From Hornefia butyriciproducens (GTDB lineage Bacteria; Bacillota; Clostridia; Peptostreptococcales; Anaerovoracaceae): a stretch of DNA of 64,000 bases. Shown one piece after another: positions 1 to 7,631 of this stretch. A program made the translations under genes and the position numbers. The DNA lies in contig NZ_VUMZ01000004.1 of NCBI RefSeq assembly GCF_009695915.1, positions 186,001 through 250,000 of the forward strand, in the 5' to 3' direction. Under the pieces are notes generated by a model, which was not told the DNA's origin, did not search any database, and saw only the letters and a program-made list of their open reading frames with translations. Every line of letters begins with the position of its first letter. The stretch's first letter is position 1.

Positions 1-389
1 GTGGAAACGCCCGCGGAAGCCACTGTCGTATAACGCACAGCGCTTTTCTTTGTCTTGAGGTAGGAATTTCCCTTCTTTGTCCACGCTCTGACCGCGTAGC
101 CGTAGGTCACGCCTCTGGTCATATTCTTCCGGATCACTTTACAGGATGTCACCTTTGCGACCCGGGTCAGTTTGCCGTTTCCGGCCTTCTCATAGACAAT
201 ATATCCCTTCGCGCCGGACACCTTCTCCCATGACACGGCGATCCTTGTGTTCACCGCCGTCGCCATCACACCCTTAGGCGCGCTTTTTGTAAAGGACGCG
301 GCACTGCACTGCCGCGGTACAAACAAAACCAAGAGTATCAGGCACAAAGCCGCCGCCACCGGCGTCATTCTTTTCATCATCGTTTTCAT
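1..389 (-). CDS. Exported fibronectin type III-like protein (3' end beyond window)
   Basis: Partial gene running off the left edge; the reading frame is open from the ATG at 389 down to base 1. The start MKTMMKRMTPVAAALCLILL is a typical Sec signal peptide, with probable cleavage after a CSAA-like stretch near residue 30. The rest reads as one Fn3-like beta-sandwich (VSWEKVSGAKGYIVYEK, then a YGYAVRAWTKKG strand), the same style of Lys-rich Fn3 domain that ends the large surface proteins at 17539-29837. Its ATG overlaps the TGA of the C39-like peptidase gene (ATGA, bases 386-389), so the two are probably translationally coupled. Function unknown; it may be a small surface or secreted binding protein that is longer than seen here. 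The Fn3 reading is by eye from spacing of the Trp, Tyr and Gly residues. Confidence 0.75.
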   Translation of the reverse strand, partial: MKTMMKRMTPVAAALCLILLVLFVPRQCSAASFTKSAPKGVMATAVNTRIAVSWEKVSGAKGYIVYEKAGNGKLTRVAKVTSCKVIRKNMTRGVTYGYAVRAWTKKGNSYLKTKKSAVRYTTVASAGVS

Positions 390-1012
390 ATACTCTCCTT
401 CTCCCTTCCCTTATCCCGGGGAAGCCCGATTTCAAACTGCTGGTAGTCCCAGGCATCCAGCCACCGGCGCAGACGCTCCGTGTCATATGGAACATTGTTT
501 CCGAGCTCCTTTGTCAGCCCCGGGTCCTTCGCGTAGAAAACGCCCCGGTCATATTTCCAGAAACACAGCACATGCCCGTTATGGACCTTTCTTTTGTTCC
601 CGCGGATATCATAAAAACCGGTTTGCCGTGAAGACGCCCAGATTACTGTATTCTCCCCAGACAGCGCCGTGCGGAAAGCCTCCGTGCTCCGTTCAAGGGG
701 CCTGGCCTCTATACCGAACAGCCGCCGGTTCATCTCGTTAAATCTGAGCTGGGCGTCACCGCCGCAGATGCTTGTGGCCTCCCTGTCGCAGACCCGCCGC
801 TGATCGATTCCCGCAGAATCCCGCATACGATACACATCCTCCGGCGTCAGCTCCCGGCCGGTGAGAATATCAATGCACATGGTCATCGCCACCAGTCCAC
901 AGCCGTTGTAGTCAACCGCTCCCTCCCAGTAAGGAAGTGATTCCCAGGGCGCACCGTGCCGCTGCGAAAAAAACAGATTTTCTCCCCGCCGTTCCAATTC
1001 ATTGCGACTCAT
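386..1012 (-). CDS. C39-like (papain-fold) cysteine peptidase family protein
   Basis: 208 aa without a signal peptide. The catalytic pattern of the C39-like peptidase superfamily is visible: Cys38 in DYNGCGLVAM, a His at 144 or 147 in KVHNGHVLCFWK, and Asp163 in YAKDPG. Members of this superfamily cut leader peptides or bacteriocin precursors, or act as stand-alone hydrolases; the substrate here is unknown. It lies between the NUDIX gene (9 bases upstream; the NUDIX stop codon falls within its GAGGGG ribosome site) and an exported Fn3 protein that it overlaps by 4 bases, so all three form one operon. A cytoplasmic protease coupled to a small secreted protein could suggest processing or quality control, but that is inference. 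Confidence 0.7.
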   Translation of the reverse strand: MSRNELERRGENLFFSQRHGAPWESLPYWEGAVDYNGCGLVAMTMCIDILTGRELTPEDVYRMRDSAGIDQRRVCDREATSICGGDAQLRFNEMNRRLFGIEARPLERSTEAFRTALSGENTVIWASSRQTGFYDIRGNKRKVHNGHVLCFWKYDRGVFYAKDPGLTKELGNNVPYDTERLRRWLDAWDYQQFEIGLPRDKGREKESI

Positions 1013-1021
1013 TTGTTCCCC

Positions 1022-1672
1022 TCACGCTTTCCACAGATCGGAAACAAAATACATCATGGCGCACCAGGTCACCATCGGATACCGGTGACCGTGAGGATCC
1101 TTTCCTTCCCGGAGCAGGCAAAGCACCTCTTCCCGGGTGGCCAGAAGGAATCCCGCGAATTTCTCACTTCCCACGGCGCCTTTCTGATTCAGTTCAGAAA
1201 GGTCATCCAGATGAGCCGTCATGGCGATCAGTGCCGTACACTCATCGGTAAATCCGGGGCTGTTGAATACCAGCGGATTGACCATGCGGATGTCGTCCGT
1301 GACCTTCAGCATAATTCCGGTTTCCTCATAGATTTCCCGTTTCATCGCCGTGAACAAAGGCTGATCCGATTCTTTGTCGCTCTCGTCCACCAGACCTGCA
1401 GGAATGCTCAGCATATACTGCCCCGTAGGATAACGATATTCATAATCCAACAGCAGCCGGGGTTCGCTGTCCGGCGTCTTGATTACCAGAAATCCGCTGA
1501 CCGCATCCGGCAGCATGGAATTAAAATCATTTTCCGATTTGATCGCTGCGATGTTTTCCAGTTCCCTGCGCGAGGCATCGTAGTAATGTGCACCTTCCTC
1601 GTACTGAAGGTCGAAAACTCTGACGAATCTGGTGTCCGCGACGGTCTTCACGTTATCTTTTCGGATTGCCAT
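1022..1672 (-). CDS. NUDIX hydrolase, ADP-ribose pyrophosphatase-like
   Basis: 216 aa. The core NUDIX helix REIYEETGI (residues 112-120) matches REUXEEXGU, and IPAGLVDE sits before it, although the loop between the conserved Gly93 and the helix is about five residues longer than the canonical box. A beta-rich N-terminal region (residues 1-60) resembles the dimerisation part of ADP-sugar pyrophosphatases. Such enzymes hydrolyse a nucleoside diphosphate linked to another group, typically ADP-ribose; the substrate cannot be read from sequence. First gene of a three-gene operon with the C39-like peptidase and the Fn3 protein, driven by the near-ideal promoter at 1707-1734. Start chosen because GGAG precedes the ATG by nine bases. 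Confidence 0.8.
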   Translation of the reverse strand: MAIRKDNVKTVADTRFVRVFDLQYEEGAHYYDASRRELENIAAIKSENDFNSMLPDAVSGFLVIKTPDSEPRLLLDYEYRYPTGQYMLSIPAGLVDESDKESDQPLFTAMKREIYEETGIMLKVTDDIRMVNPLVFNSPGFTDECTALIAMTAHLDDLSELNQKGAVGSEKFAGFLLATREEVLCLLREGKDPHGHRYPMVTWCAMMYFVSDLWKA

Positions 1673-1706
1673 ACTTTGCCACTCCTCTCAAAGAAATCCT
1701 GATTTC

Positions 1707-1734
1707 ATTATATCGGTAAAACTGAGAATGTCAA
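1707..1734 (-). promoter_or_regulatory. Sigma-A promoter of the NUDIX / C39 / Fn3 operon
   Basis: On the minus strand: TTGACA, 16-base spacer, TATAAT, both perfect consensus hexamers, about 35 bases before the NUDIX start. Strong constitutive-looking core promoter, directly preceded by a two-copy direct repeat at 1745-1798. Confidence 0.8.
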
Positions 1735-1744
1735 TCTTTCCGAT

Positions 1745-1798
1745 GTTCCGATACATCAAACCGCACATTCGACATTCCGATACATCATACCGCACCGG
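1745..1798 (-). repeat. Two-copy 29-base-period direct repeat upstream of the -35
   Basis: Two near-identical copies of TTCCGATACATCA(A/T)ACCGCAC on the plus strand, 29 bases apart, ending about ten bases upstream of the -35 box. Position and tandem arrangement suggest binding sites for an activator; no regulator is identified. The rest of the 1673-1991 gap holds the promoter and the repeat copy at 1892-1992. Confidence 0.5.
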
Positions 1799-1891
1799 TG
1801 TGCCCGACCGGACATCCGGCCCGGCGATCCCGCAGCATACACGGCGCATCCTACAGAAAAACCGCGGACGCTACCGCGGTTTCCTTCATTT

Positions 1892-1992
1892 ATTAATGTG
1901 TACTCAGCCGTCGAATATGCGCGAGACATCAATAATGAAACGAGCATATTCGATGGCCTGCCGCAAGGTTTTCAGGAGTTTTATTCTGCGGC
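1892..1992 (+). repeat. Hairpin-array repeat, copy A (truncated left module)
   Basis: Begins with ATTAATGTGTACTCAGC, related to the left end of copy D (45910). First stem: GCCGTCGAATATGC pairs with GCATATTCGATGGC. It then enters the left arm of the second stem (CTGCCGCAAGGTTTTC) but loses the right arm. The similarity ends next to the stop codon of pckA (minus strand, 1994-1992). Confidence 0.75.
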
Positions 1993-3602
1993 TACACTGC
2001 GACTCCGGCCGGCTCCACCAACTGACGCGGACCCGCATCAGCGATTTCCGGATCAATGTCCGGGTATTTCTCTGCAAAATTTTTCTCAAACAGCGCTGCC
2101 AGCTGGTTCGCCTGCAGGTCGTAAGCATCGCGATCCTTCCATGTCGCCCGCGGATCCAGGATTTCCGCCGGAACGCCGGGGCAGCTGACGGGAACATCCA
2201 GATTGAACTGACGGTTATGAACAAACTTCACATTATCCAGTTCTCCGTTCAATGCCGCCGAGATCATGGCTCTCGTATATTTCAGACGGATGCGGGCTCC
2301 CTCTCCGTAAGGGCCTCCGCTCCACCCGGTATTGACCAGATAGACGCGGGTACCGTATTTTTCAAGCCGCTCTCCCAGCATCCGCGCATACACCTCCGCG
2401 CGCAACGGCATGAACGGTTCGCCGAAAAGTGTGGAAAAGGTGGGCTGAGGCTCTCTGACGCCGCGCTCCGTTCCCGCCAGCTTTGCGGTAAATCCGGTAA
2501 TGAACTGATACATCGCCGCGTTGCCGGACAGTCGTGAAATCGGAGGCAACACTCCGAACGCATCCGCTGTCAGGAAAACCACAGCCTTTGGCACGCCTCC
2601 GCGTCCCGGTTTCTGCGAATTAGAGATGAAATCCACCGGATATCCGACACGGGTGTTCTCCGTCAGCGACCGGTCTCCAAAATCCATCTCCCCGGTTTTC
2701 GGATCCATCACCACGTTTTCCGCAACCGCGCCGAATTTCACTGCGTGATAAATCTCCGGCTGCTCATCCTCCTTCAGGTCGATGCACTTAGCGTAACAGC
2801 CTCCCTCAATATTGAACACTCCGGTATCCGACCAGCCGTGCTCGTCATCGCCGATCAGCTTTCTTGCCGGATCCGCCGACAGGGTGGTTTTACCAGTGCC
2901 CGACAGTCCGAAGAACACCGCCGTTTCTCCGGTCTCCGGATCCATATTGGCGGAGCAGTGCATCGGGAGCACCTGATCCTCCGTCGGGAGCACGAAATTC
3001 ATTACTGAAAACACGGATTTTTTTATCTCGCCGGCATACTGCGTTCCCGCGATGATTACAAAATGAGCTTCATAATCGATGATGATCGCCGCCTCCGAAT
3101 GTATCCCGAAACGTTCCGGGTCACATTTGTACCCCGGTACTGCGAGAATCGTAAAGTCCGGTTCACCGAACTGCTCCAGTTCTTCGTCCTCCGGACGGAT
3201 GAGCAGATTCCGGATAAACAGATTCTGCCACGCCTTCTCATTGATGATTCTGAATTTCCTGCGATGCTCCGGATCCGCTCCCGCGAAGCCGTCGAACAGA
3301 AATACCTCCCGACCGTCCATGTACCGGATCATTTCGTTTTTTATGGCACGGAAGGTCTCTCTGTCGATGGGGCGGTTGACCTCTCCCCAGTGAATAAGGT
3401 CATGCACGCCCTCTGAATCGACGATATATTTGTCATGAGGCGATCTTCCTGTATATTTCCCGGTCTCCACCACCAGGGCTCCCGTGTCCGCAAGATGTCC
3501 CTCGCCGCGGCTCAGCGCCTTCTCCACCAGCGCTGCCGGATACAGGTTGCGATACACCCGGCCGGGTTTCATTCCAATACGTTCAAGACTGCACATCTCC
3601 AT
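1992..3602 (-). CDS. pckA: Phosphoenolpyruvate carboxykinase (ATP)
   Basis: 536 aa, the usual length for the ATP-dependent enzyme, which interconverts oxaloacetate + ATP and PEP + CO2 + ADP. Diagnostic motifs: GKYTGRSPHDK near the N-terminus, HCSANM, the kinase P-loop FFGLSGTGKTTLS (about residues 230-242), and the metal-binding LIGDDEHGWSD that follows. In anaerobes it can run either toward gluconeogenesis or toward CO2 fixation with ATP gain. It is transcribed alone, divergent from a LysR regulator; a promoter (3654-3682) and a palindrome overlapping its -35 lie between them, pointing to control by that regulator. The 3' end abuts a repeat (1892-1992). Confidence 0.96.
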   Translation of the reverse strand: MEMCSLERIGMKPGRVYRNLYPAALVEKALSRGEGHLADTGALVVETGKYTGRSPHDKYIVDSEGVHDLIHWGEVNRPIDRETFRAIKNEMIRYMDGREVFLFDGFAGADPEHRRKFRIINEKAWQNLFIRNLLIRPEDEELEQFGEPDFTILAVPGYKCDPERFGIHSEAAIIIDYEAHFVIIAGTQYAGEIKKSVFSVMNFVLPTEDQVLPMHCSANMDPETGETAVFFGLSGTGKTTLSADPARKLIGDDEHGWSDTGVFNIEGGCYAKCIDLKEDEQPEIYHAVKFGAVAENVVMDPKTGEMDFGDRSLTENTRVGYPVDFISNSQKPGRGGVPKAVVFLTADAFGVLPPISRLSGNAAMYQFITGFTAKLAGTERGVREPQPTFSTLFGEPFMPLRAEVYARMLGERLEKYGTRVYLVNTGWSGGPYGEGARIRLKYTRAMISAALNGELDNVKFVHNRQFNLDVPVSCPGVPAEILDPRATWKDRDAYDLQANQLAALFEKNFAEKYPDIDPEIADAGPRQLVEPAGVAV

Positions 3603-3653
3603 TTCTCTCCATCCTTTCGTATGTCATCGAGTTTCGGATTTCTTCTTGATTTC

Positions 3654-3682
3654 ATTATAGGAGCATAGTAAACTATAATCAA
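3654..3682 (-). promoter_or_regulatory. pckA promoter
   Basis: Minus strand: TTGATT, 17-base spacer, TATAAT. Good sigma-A match, placing the transcription start about 40 bases before the pckA ATG. The -35 overlaps the palindrome at 3681-3696. Confidence 0.7.
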
Positions 3683-3696
3683 ATACTTATGTATTT
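3681..3696. promoter_or_regulatory. Probable LysR operator between pckA and its divergent regulator
   Basis: Perfect inverted repeat AAATAC-TTAT-GTATTT. It contains a T-N11-A type core as expected for LysR proteins and touches the -35 of the pckA promoter, about 50 bases upstream of the LysR start at 3747. Binding by the product of 3747-4733 is inferred. Confidence 0.55.
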
Positions 3697-3746
3697 ATAT
3701 TTTATATAACTCCATAATTATACTTTAGGAAAAGAGGAGCATCAGC

Positions 3747-4733
3747 ATGTTCAGAGGAATGCATTACGTGTACAGCGTGTACAAAGAACGGAGTTTTTCC
3801 AGAGCCGCCGCGGCGCTTCACATCTCGCAGCCATCTCTGAGCGCCAATATCCGGCGCATTGAAGAGAAGGTGGGCTGTCCTTTGTTCGACCGGAGCACAA
3901 AGCCTCTGGAGGTGACGGAATGCGGCGCGCGGTACATCCGCTGTGCAGAGGAGATCATGGCTATCGAGAACGGTTTTGAATCGTATATAAACGATCTGGA
4001 AGGACTGAAGACAGGAACGCTTAATTTCGGGGGAAGCAACTTCTTTTCATCCTGGGTGCTGCCGCCAATGATTTCTGATTTTTCACGGGAATACCCGGAT
4101 CTGAATATCACGCTGACAGAAGCGCGATCCGTGGAACTCACGCGGATGCTGCAGGATGCAGTCATCGATTTCGTGATGGACAACAAAGAACTGGACCTGG
4201 AGGTCTTCGACCGCAGGCAGGTGGGAAACGAGCGGCTTCTTCTGGTCGTGCCCGAAGGCTTTTCCGCAAACAGGACGCTGGGGGAATTTCAGATTCCTCT
4301 CTCCGAAATCCGCAGTGGTTCTTTTCGGGAAAGCCGGACGCCGGCAGTGCCATTGTATCACTTCACGAACTGCCCGTTCATCCTGCTCCATCCGGAAAAC
4401 GACACCGGGAAGCGCAGTTACCAGATCTGCCAAGAACAGAGCTTCCACCCCCACGTCGTTCTGGAACTGGATCAGCAGCTGACCGCCTACAACATCGCCA
4501 GTTCAGGGTTGGGAATCACCTTTTCCGGAGAGCGTCTGCTGTCCAGCGTTCCGCCGAACCCGAAACTGGTGTATTACAAGCTCGCCAGCCGCTTTGTGAC
4601 TCGTAACATCTATCTATACTGGAAGCGGGGTCGTTATGTGAGCAAGGCGATGCAGGTCTTTATGGAATTTATCGCATCGCCGGGAAATTCAGCAGAAACA
4701 AAAAAAGCCGCGCCCGGAGAGGCCGCGGAATAA
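3747..4733 (+). CDS. LysR family transcriptional regulator, probable regulator of pckA
   Basis: 328 aa. N-terminal winged HTH (residues 1-60: YSVYKERSFSRAAAALHISQ, then PSLSANIRRIEEKVGCPLFDR) is classic LysR; residues 90-300 form the periplasmic-binding-like effector domain (GTLNFGGSNFF onward). Cytoplasmic DNA-binding tetramer whose activity is set by a small ligand, not identifiable here. Divergent from pckA with a perfect palindrome in the 144-base gap, so autoregulation and pckA control are likely. Start supported by GAGGAG ten bases upstream. The C-terminal tail is rich in Ala, Lys and Glu (KKAAPGEAAE) and ends in a GC-rich hairpin. Confidence 0.9.
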   Translation: MFRGMHYVYSVYKERSFSRAAAALHISQPSLSANIRRIEEKVGCPLFDRSTKPLEVTECGARYIRCAEEIMAIENGFESYINDLEGLKTGTLNFGGSNFFSSWVLPPMISDFSREYPDLNITLTEARSVELTRMLQDAVIDFVMDNKELDLEVFDRRQVGNERLLLVVPEGFSANRTLGEFQIPLSEIRSGSFRESRTPAVPLYHFTNCPFILLHPENDTGKRSYQICQEQSFHPHVVLELDQQLTAYNIASSGLGITFSGERLLSSVPPNPKLVYYKLASRFVTRNIYLYWKRGRYVSKAMQVFMEFIASPGNSAETKKAAPGEAAE

Positions 4734-4740
4734 AAAAAAA

Positions 4741-4776
4741 CCGCACTCGGACAGACGACGTCGTCCGATAGTGCGG
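4741..4776 (-). terminator. Intrinsic terminator of the feo operon
   Basis: Long hairpin: CCGCACT near one end pairs with AGTGCGG at the other, with further pairing around the central CGACGTCG. Read on the minus strand it is followed by a run of nine U, so it ends transcription coming from the feo genes. It also lies just after the LysR stop codon on the other strand. Confidence 0.8.
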
Positions 4777-4893
4777 TAAAGAGTTGACCGGCGCGGCATT
4801 CGACTGCTGCCGCGGAATCTGACTCTTCAGCACGAAACCGGTCGCGCAGCGAAGTCCGATGGCGCGTTGAAAAGCCGGCCGGCGCGGAGGGCA

Positions 4894-5076
4894 TCATTCC
4901 CGCTCTGCGGGCTGCCCGTTCCCTTTGTGGCCGCAGTTCTCCAGCTCCGCTAAGGCGCAATGACTGCAGTCGCCGCCGCAGCTGATGCTTTTCCCGGCTT
5001 TTTTCTGTTTATAAATGCTGTATAACGCCGCAGCAGCTGCTGCCGCAACGATAACGATTACAATTCCGGTTGCCAT
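4894..5076 (-). CDS. FeoB-associated Cys-rich membrane protein
   Basis: 60 aa. One N-terminal membrane helix (residues 3-21, Ile/Val/Ala rich), a short basic stretch, then a small Cys cluster (CGGDCSHCALAELENC, four Cys) and a polar tail. Size, layout and position 34 bases after feoAB fit the FeoB-associated Cys-rich family found in Clostridia. The Cys cluster could hold iron or another metal at the inner side of the membrane; role in Fe(II) transport is known only by association. Last gene before the terminator at 4741-4776. Confidence 0.85.
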   Translation of the reverse strand: MATGIVIVIVAAAAAAALYSIYKQKKAGKSISCGGDCSHCALAELENCGHKGNGQPAERE

Positions 5077-5110
5077 ACTGTCACCCCCTTGTCTGGTCGA
5101 TACGGTTCAT

Positions 5111-7483
5111 TTATCCGAGCCCGAGCGCCGTGCCGACAAGATGCACCAAAAATGCCAGAATCCATGCAACGACGCATTGGAACACAACGGTTCCTGTCGC
5201 GTACTTCCATCCCTGCTCCCTCTTAATAGAGGCGATTGCCGCAATGCACGGCGTATAGAGGAGACAGAACACCAGGAAAGTCACCGCTGACAGTGTGGAA
5301 ATCGATGCGGTCAGTTTCGCGACGCTGCCAAACAGAATGGAAATCATGGATACGATGCTCTCCTTGGCCATGAATCCGGAAATCACGGATGTCACAATTC
5401 TCCAGTCGCCCAGACCGAGAGGACGGAACACCGGCGCGATCAGTCCGGCGACTGCCGCCAGCATGCTGTCCTGAGAATCAGAGACCATATTAAGCCCGAA
5501 ATCAAAGGTCTGCAGGAACCAGACTATAATTGTTCCCACAAATATCACCGTGAATGCCCTCTGAAGGAAATCCCGCGCCTTGTCCCACATCAGCCGCAGT
5601 ACGTTTTTCAGGCCGGGCAGTCGATAATTCGGGAGTTCCATGACGAACGGCACCGCTTCTCCACGGAACATCATGTTTTTGGAGAAGAAGGCCACCAGTA
5701 TCGCCATCGCGATTCCCAGAGCGTACAGACAGACCATGACCAGTCCCGCCTGACGGGGGAAGAACGCCGCACTGAAGAACGCATAGATCGGAACCTTCGC
5801 AGAACAGCTCATGAACGGAATCATCACCGTGGTCATGCGGCGATCCCTTGTGGAAGGCAGCGTCCGGGTTGACATGACCGCCGGAACGGTACATCCGAAG
5901 CCGATGAGCAGCGGAACGATGCTTCGTCCGGAGAGACCGATCTTTCGCAGCAGCTTATCCATCACAAAGGCAACACGAGCCATATACCCGCTGTCCTCTA
6001 GCATCGAGAGGAAAAAGAACAGCACCACGATAATCGGCACAAAGCTCAGTACGGTTCCCACGCCGTTAAAGATAGCATCGATAATCAGCGAATGCACCGG
6101 AGCAGACACGCCGGCAGCAGTCAATCCATGGTCTACCGCCTGCGTCAGCGCACCAATTCCGGATGCCAGAAGATTCTGCAGAAACAGTCCAACAACACTG
6201 AATGTCAGATAGAACACACCAGCCATAATCAGCACAAACAGTGGAATGGCCGTCCATTTTCCGGTAAGAACCCTGTCAATTTTCCGACTGCGGGCGTGTT
6301 CACGACTTTCCTTAGGCTTGATCACTGTCTCCGCACAGAGTCTGCGTATAAAGAGAAACCTCATGTCCGCCATCGCCGCGGCGCGATCCAACCCGCGCTC
6401 CTCCTCCAGCTGCCGGACGATATGCCCCATCGTATCCTTCTCGTTCTGCGTCAGCTTCAGCGCCTCCTCGACTAGATGATCTCCTTCGATGAGCTTGCTC
6501 GCCGCGAACCGAACCGGAATTTCCGCCCGTTCCGCGTGATCCTCGATCAGCCTCATTGTCGCATGAATCGTTCTGTGCACGGCGCCGTTGTGATCGTTTT
6601 TGTCACAAAAATCCGCCCGCCCCGGCACTTCGTGATAACGGGCGATATGAATCGCATGAGTAATCAGTTCCTGAATTCCCTCACCCTTAATTGCGGAAAT
6701 AGGAACTACCGGGATCTGCAGAATCTCTTCCATCTCATTAATCCGGATCGACCCTCCGTTCCCCCGCATCTCATCCATCATATTCAGCGCCAGCACAACC
6801 GGTATGCCCAGTTCCAGCACCTGCATGGTCAGATACAGATTCCGCTCTATGTTCGTCGCGTCGATGATGTTGATGATCGCCGACGGCTTTTCCTCGAGAA
6901 TGTACTGGCGGGAAACGATTTCCTCGCTCGTGTAGGGAGACAGCGAATATATCCCCGGAAGATCCACAACCTCTGTTTCCGGATGCCCCTTGATGCTGCC
7001 GCTCTTACGGTCCACTGTAACGCCCGGAAAGTTCCCCACATGCTGGTTCGATCCGGTGAGCTGGTTGAATAGCGTTGTCTTGCCGCAGTTCTGATTTCCG
7101 ATCAGAGCGAAGGTCAGTTTCCCTTCGCCGGGATCGCCGTCATCCGGTCTGTCGCTTTTCACGGGCCCTTCTCCGATTCCGGGATGAAAACTTTCCATCA
7201 GGTGTGCACCGGCTCTTTCCGCCTCATCATCCTGATAATCCCGATCCGAAGTCGCCCGGACATCCGTCACCCCTATGTTTTCCGCATCCGCGAGCCTGAG
7301 TGTCAGCTCATATCCGTGAACCATCAGCTCCATCGGATCCCCCATGGGTGCGAACTTCACGAGGGAAACCTGCTCGCCCGGAATCAGCCCCATATCCAGG
7401 AAATGCTGCCGCAGCGCGCCGTCGCCTCCCACCGAAACGATAGTCGCAGTCTTTCCTATTTCTAAATCACGTAGTGTTGCCAT
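5111..7483 (-). CDS. feoB: Ferrous iron transporter, FeoA-FeoB fusion
   Basis: 790 aa. Residues 1-77 are a FeoA SH3-like domain (FLDMGLIPGEQVSLVKFAPMG), usually a separate protein. From about residue 122 comes the FeoB G-domain: G1 GNQNCGKTTLFNQLTG, G2 NFPGVTV, G3 DLPGIYSL, G4-like LNMMDE; then a helical GDI region and the membrane part with two Gate modules, including GFGCTVPAVMSTRTL and the later TPCIAAIASIKRE. It imports Fe(II) across the cytoplasmic membrane, driven or gated by GTP hydrolysis. The Cys-rich partner follows in the same operon. A near-perfect palindrome overlaps its promoter (7524-7550), so iron-dependent repression is likely. Confidence 0.96.
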   Translation of the reverse strand: MATLRDLEIGKTATIVSVGGDGALRQHFLDMGLIPGEQVSLVKFAPMGDPMELMVHGYELTLRLADAENIGVTDVRATSDRDYQDDEAERAGAHLMESFHPGIGEGPVKSDRPDDGDPGEGKLTFALIGNQNCGKTTLFNQLTGSNQHVGNFPGVTVDRKSGSIKGHPETEVVDLPGIYSLSPYTSEEIVSRQYILEEKPSAIINIIDATNIERNLYLTMQVLELGIPVVLALNMMDEMRGNGGSIRINEMEEILQIPVVPISAIKGEGIQELITHAIHIARYHEVPGRADFCDKNDHNGAVHRTIHATMRLIEDHAERAEIPVRFAASKLIEGDHLVEEALKLTQNEKDTMGHIVRQLEEERGLDRAAAMADMRFLFIRRLCAETVIKPKESREHARSRKIDRVLTGKWTAIPLFVLIMAGVFYLTFSVVGLFLQNLLASGIGALTQAVDHGLTAAGVSAPVHSLIIDAIFNGVGTVLSFVPIIVVLFFFLSMLEDSGYMARVAFVMDKLLRKIGLSGRSIVPLLIGFGCTVPAVMSTRTLPSTRDRRMTTVMIPFMSCSAKVPIYAFFSAAFFPRQAGLVMVCLYALGIAMAILVAFFSKNMMFRGEAVPFVMELPNYRLPGLKNVLRLMWDKARDFLQRAFTVIFVGTIIVWFLQTFDFGLNMVSDSQDSMLAAVAGLIAPVFRPLGLGDWRIVTSVISGFMAKESIVSMISILFGSVAKLTASISTLSAVTFLVFCLLYTPCIAAIASIKREQGWKYATGTVVFQCVVAWILAFLVHLVGTALGLG

Positions 7484-7523
7484 ATGCTGTCCGTCTCCCT
7501 TTTTACGTTGTTTCCGCTGATAT

Positions 7524-7550
7524 CATACCACAGAGTTTGATATATCTAAC
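7524..7550 (-). promoter_or_regulatory. feo promoter with putative metal-regulator operator
   Basis: On the minus strand an extended -10 (TGGTATGAT, hexamer at 7524-7529) lies 40 bases before the feoAB ATG. The -35 to spacer region is covered by GTTAGATATATCAAAC (7535-7550), a 16-base palindrome with one mismatched pair. Site size and location resemble operators of DtxR/MntR or Fur type regulators; the actual regulator is not in the window. Confidence 0.45.
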
Positions 7551-7559
7551 ATCATATCA

Positions 7560-7625
7560 CAAAGTAATCTTCAGCGCACGAGAAAACTTTCTGCCGCAAA
7601 GGAACCTTCAACGCACGGAAAACTT
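7560..7625 (-). repeat. Imperfect direct repeat, two copies of about 29 bases
   Basis: Minus-strand units of the form AAGTTTTC..GTGCG.TGAAG followed by TT.CTTTG occur at 7597-7625 and 7560-7589. They lie between the 3' end of the metallo-hydrolase gene and the feo promoter. No function visible. Confidence 0.5.
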
Positions 7626-7631
7626 CATTTT

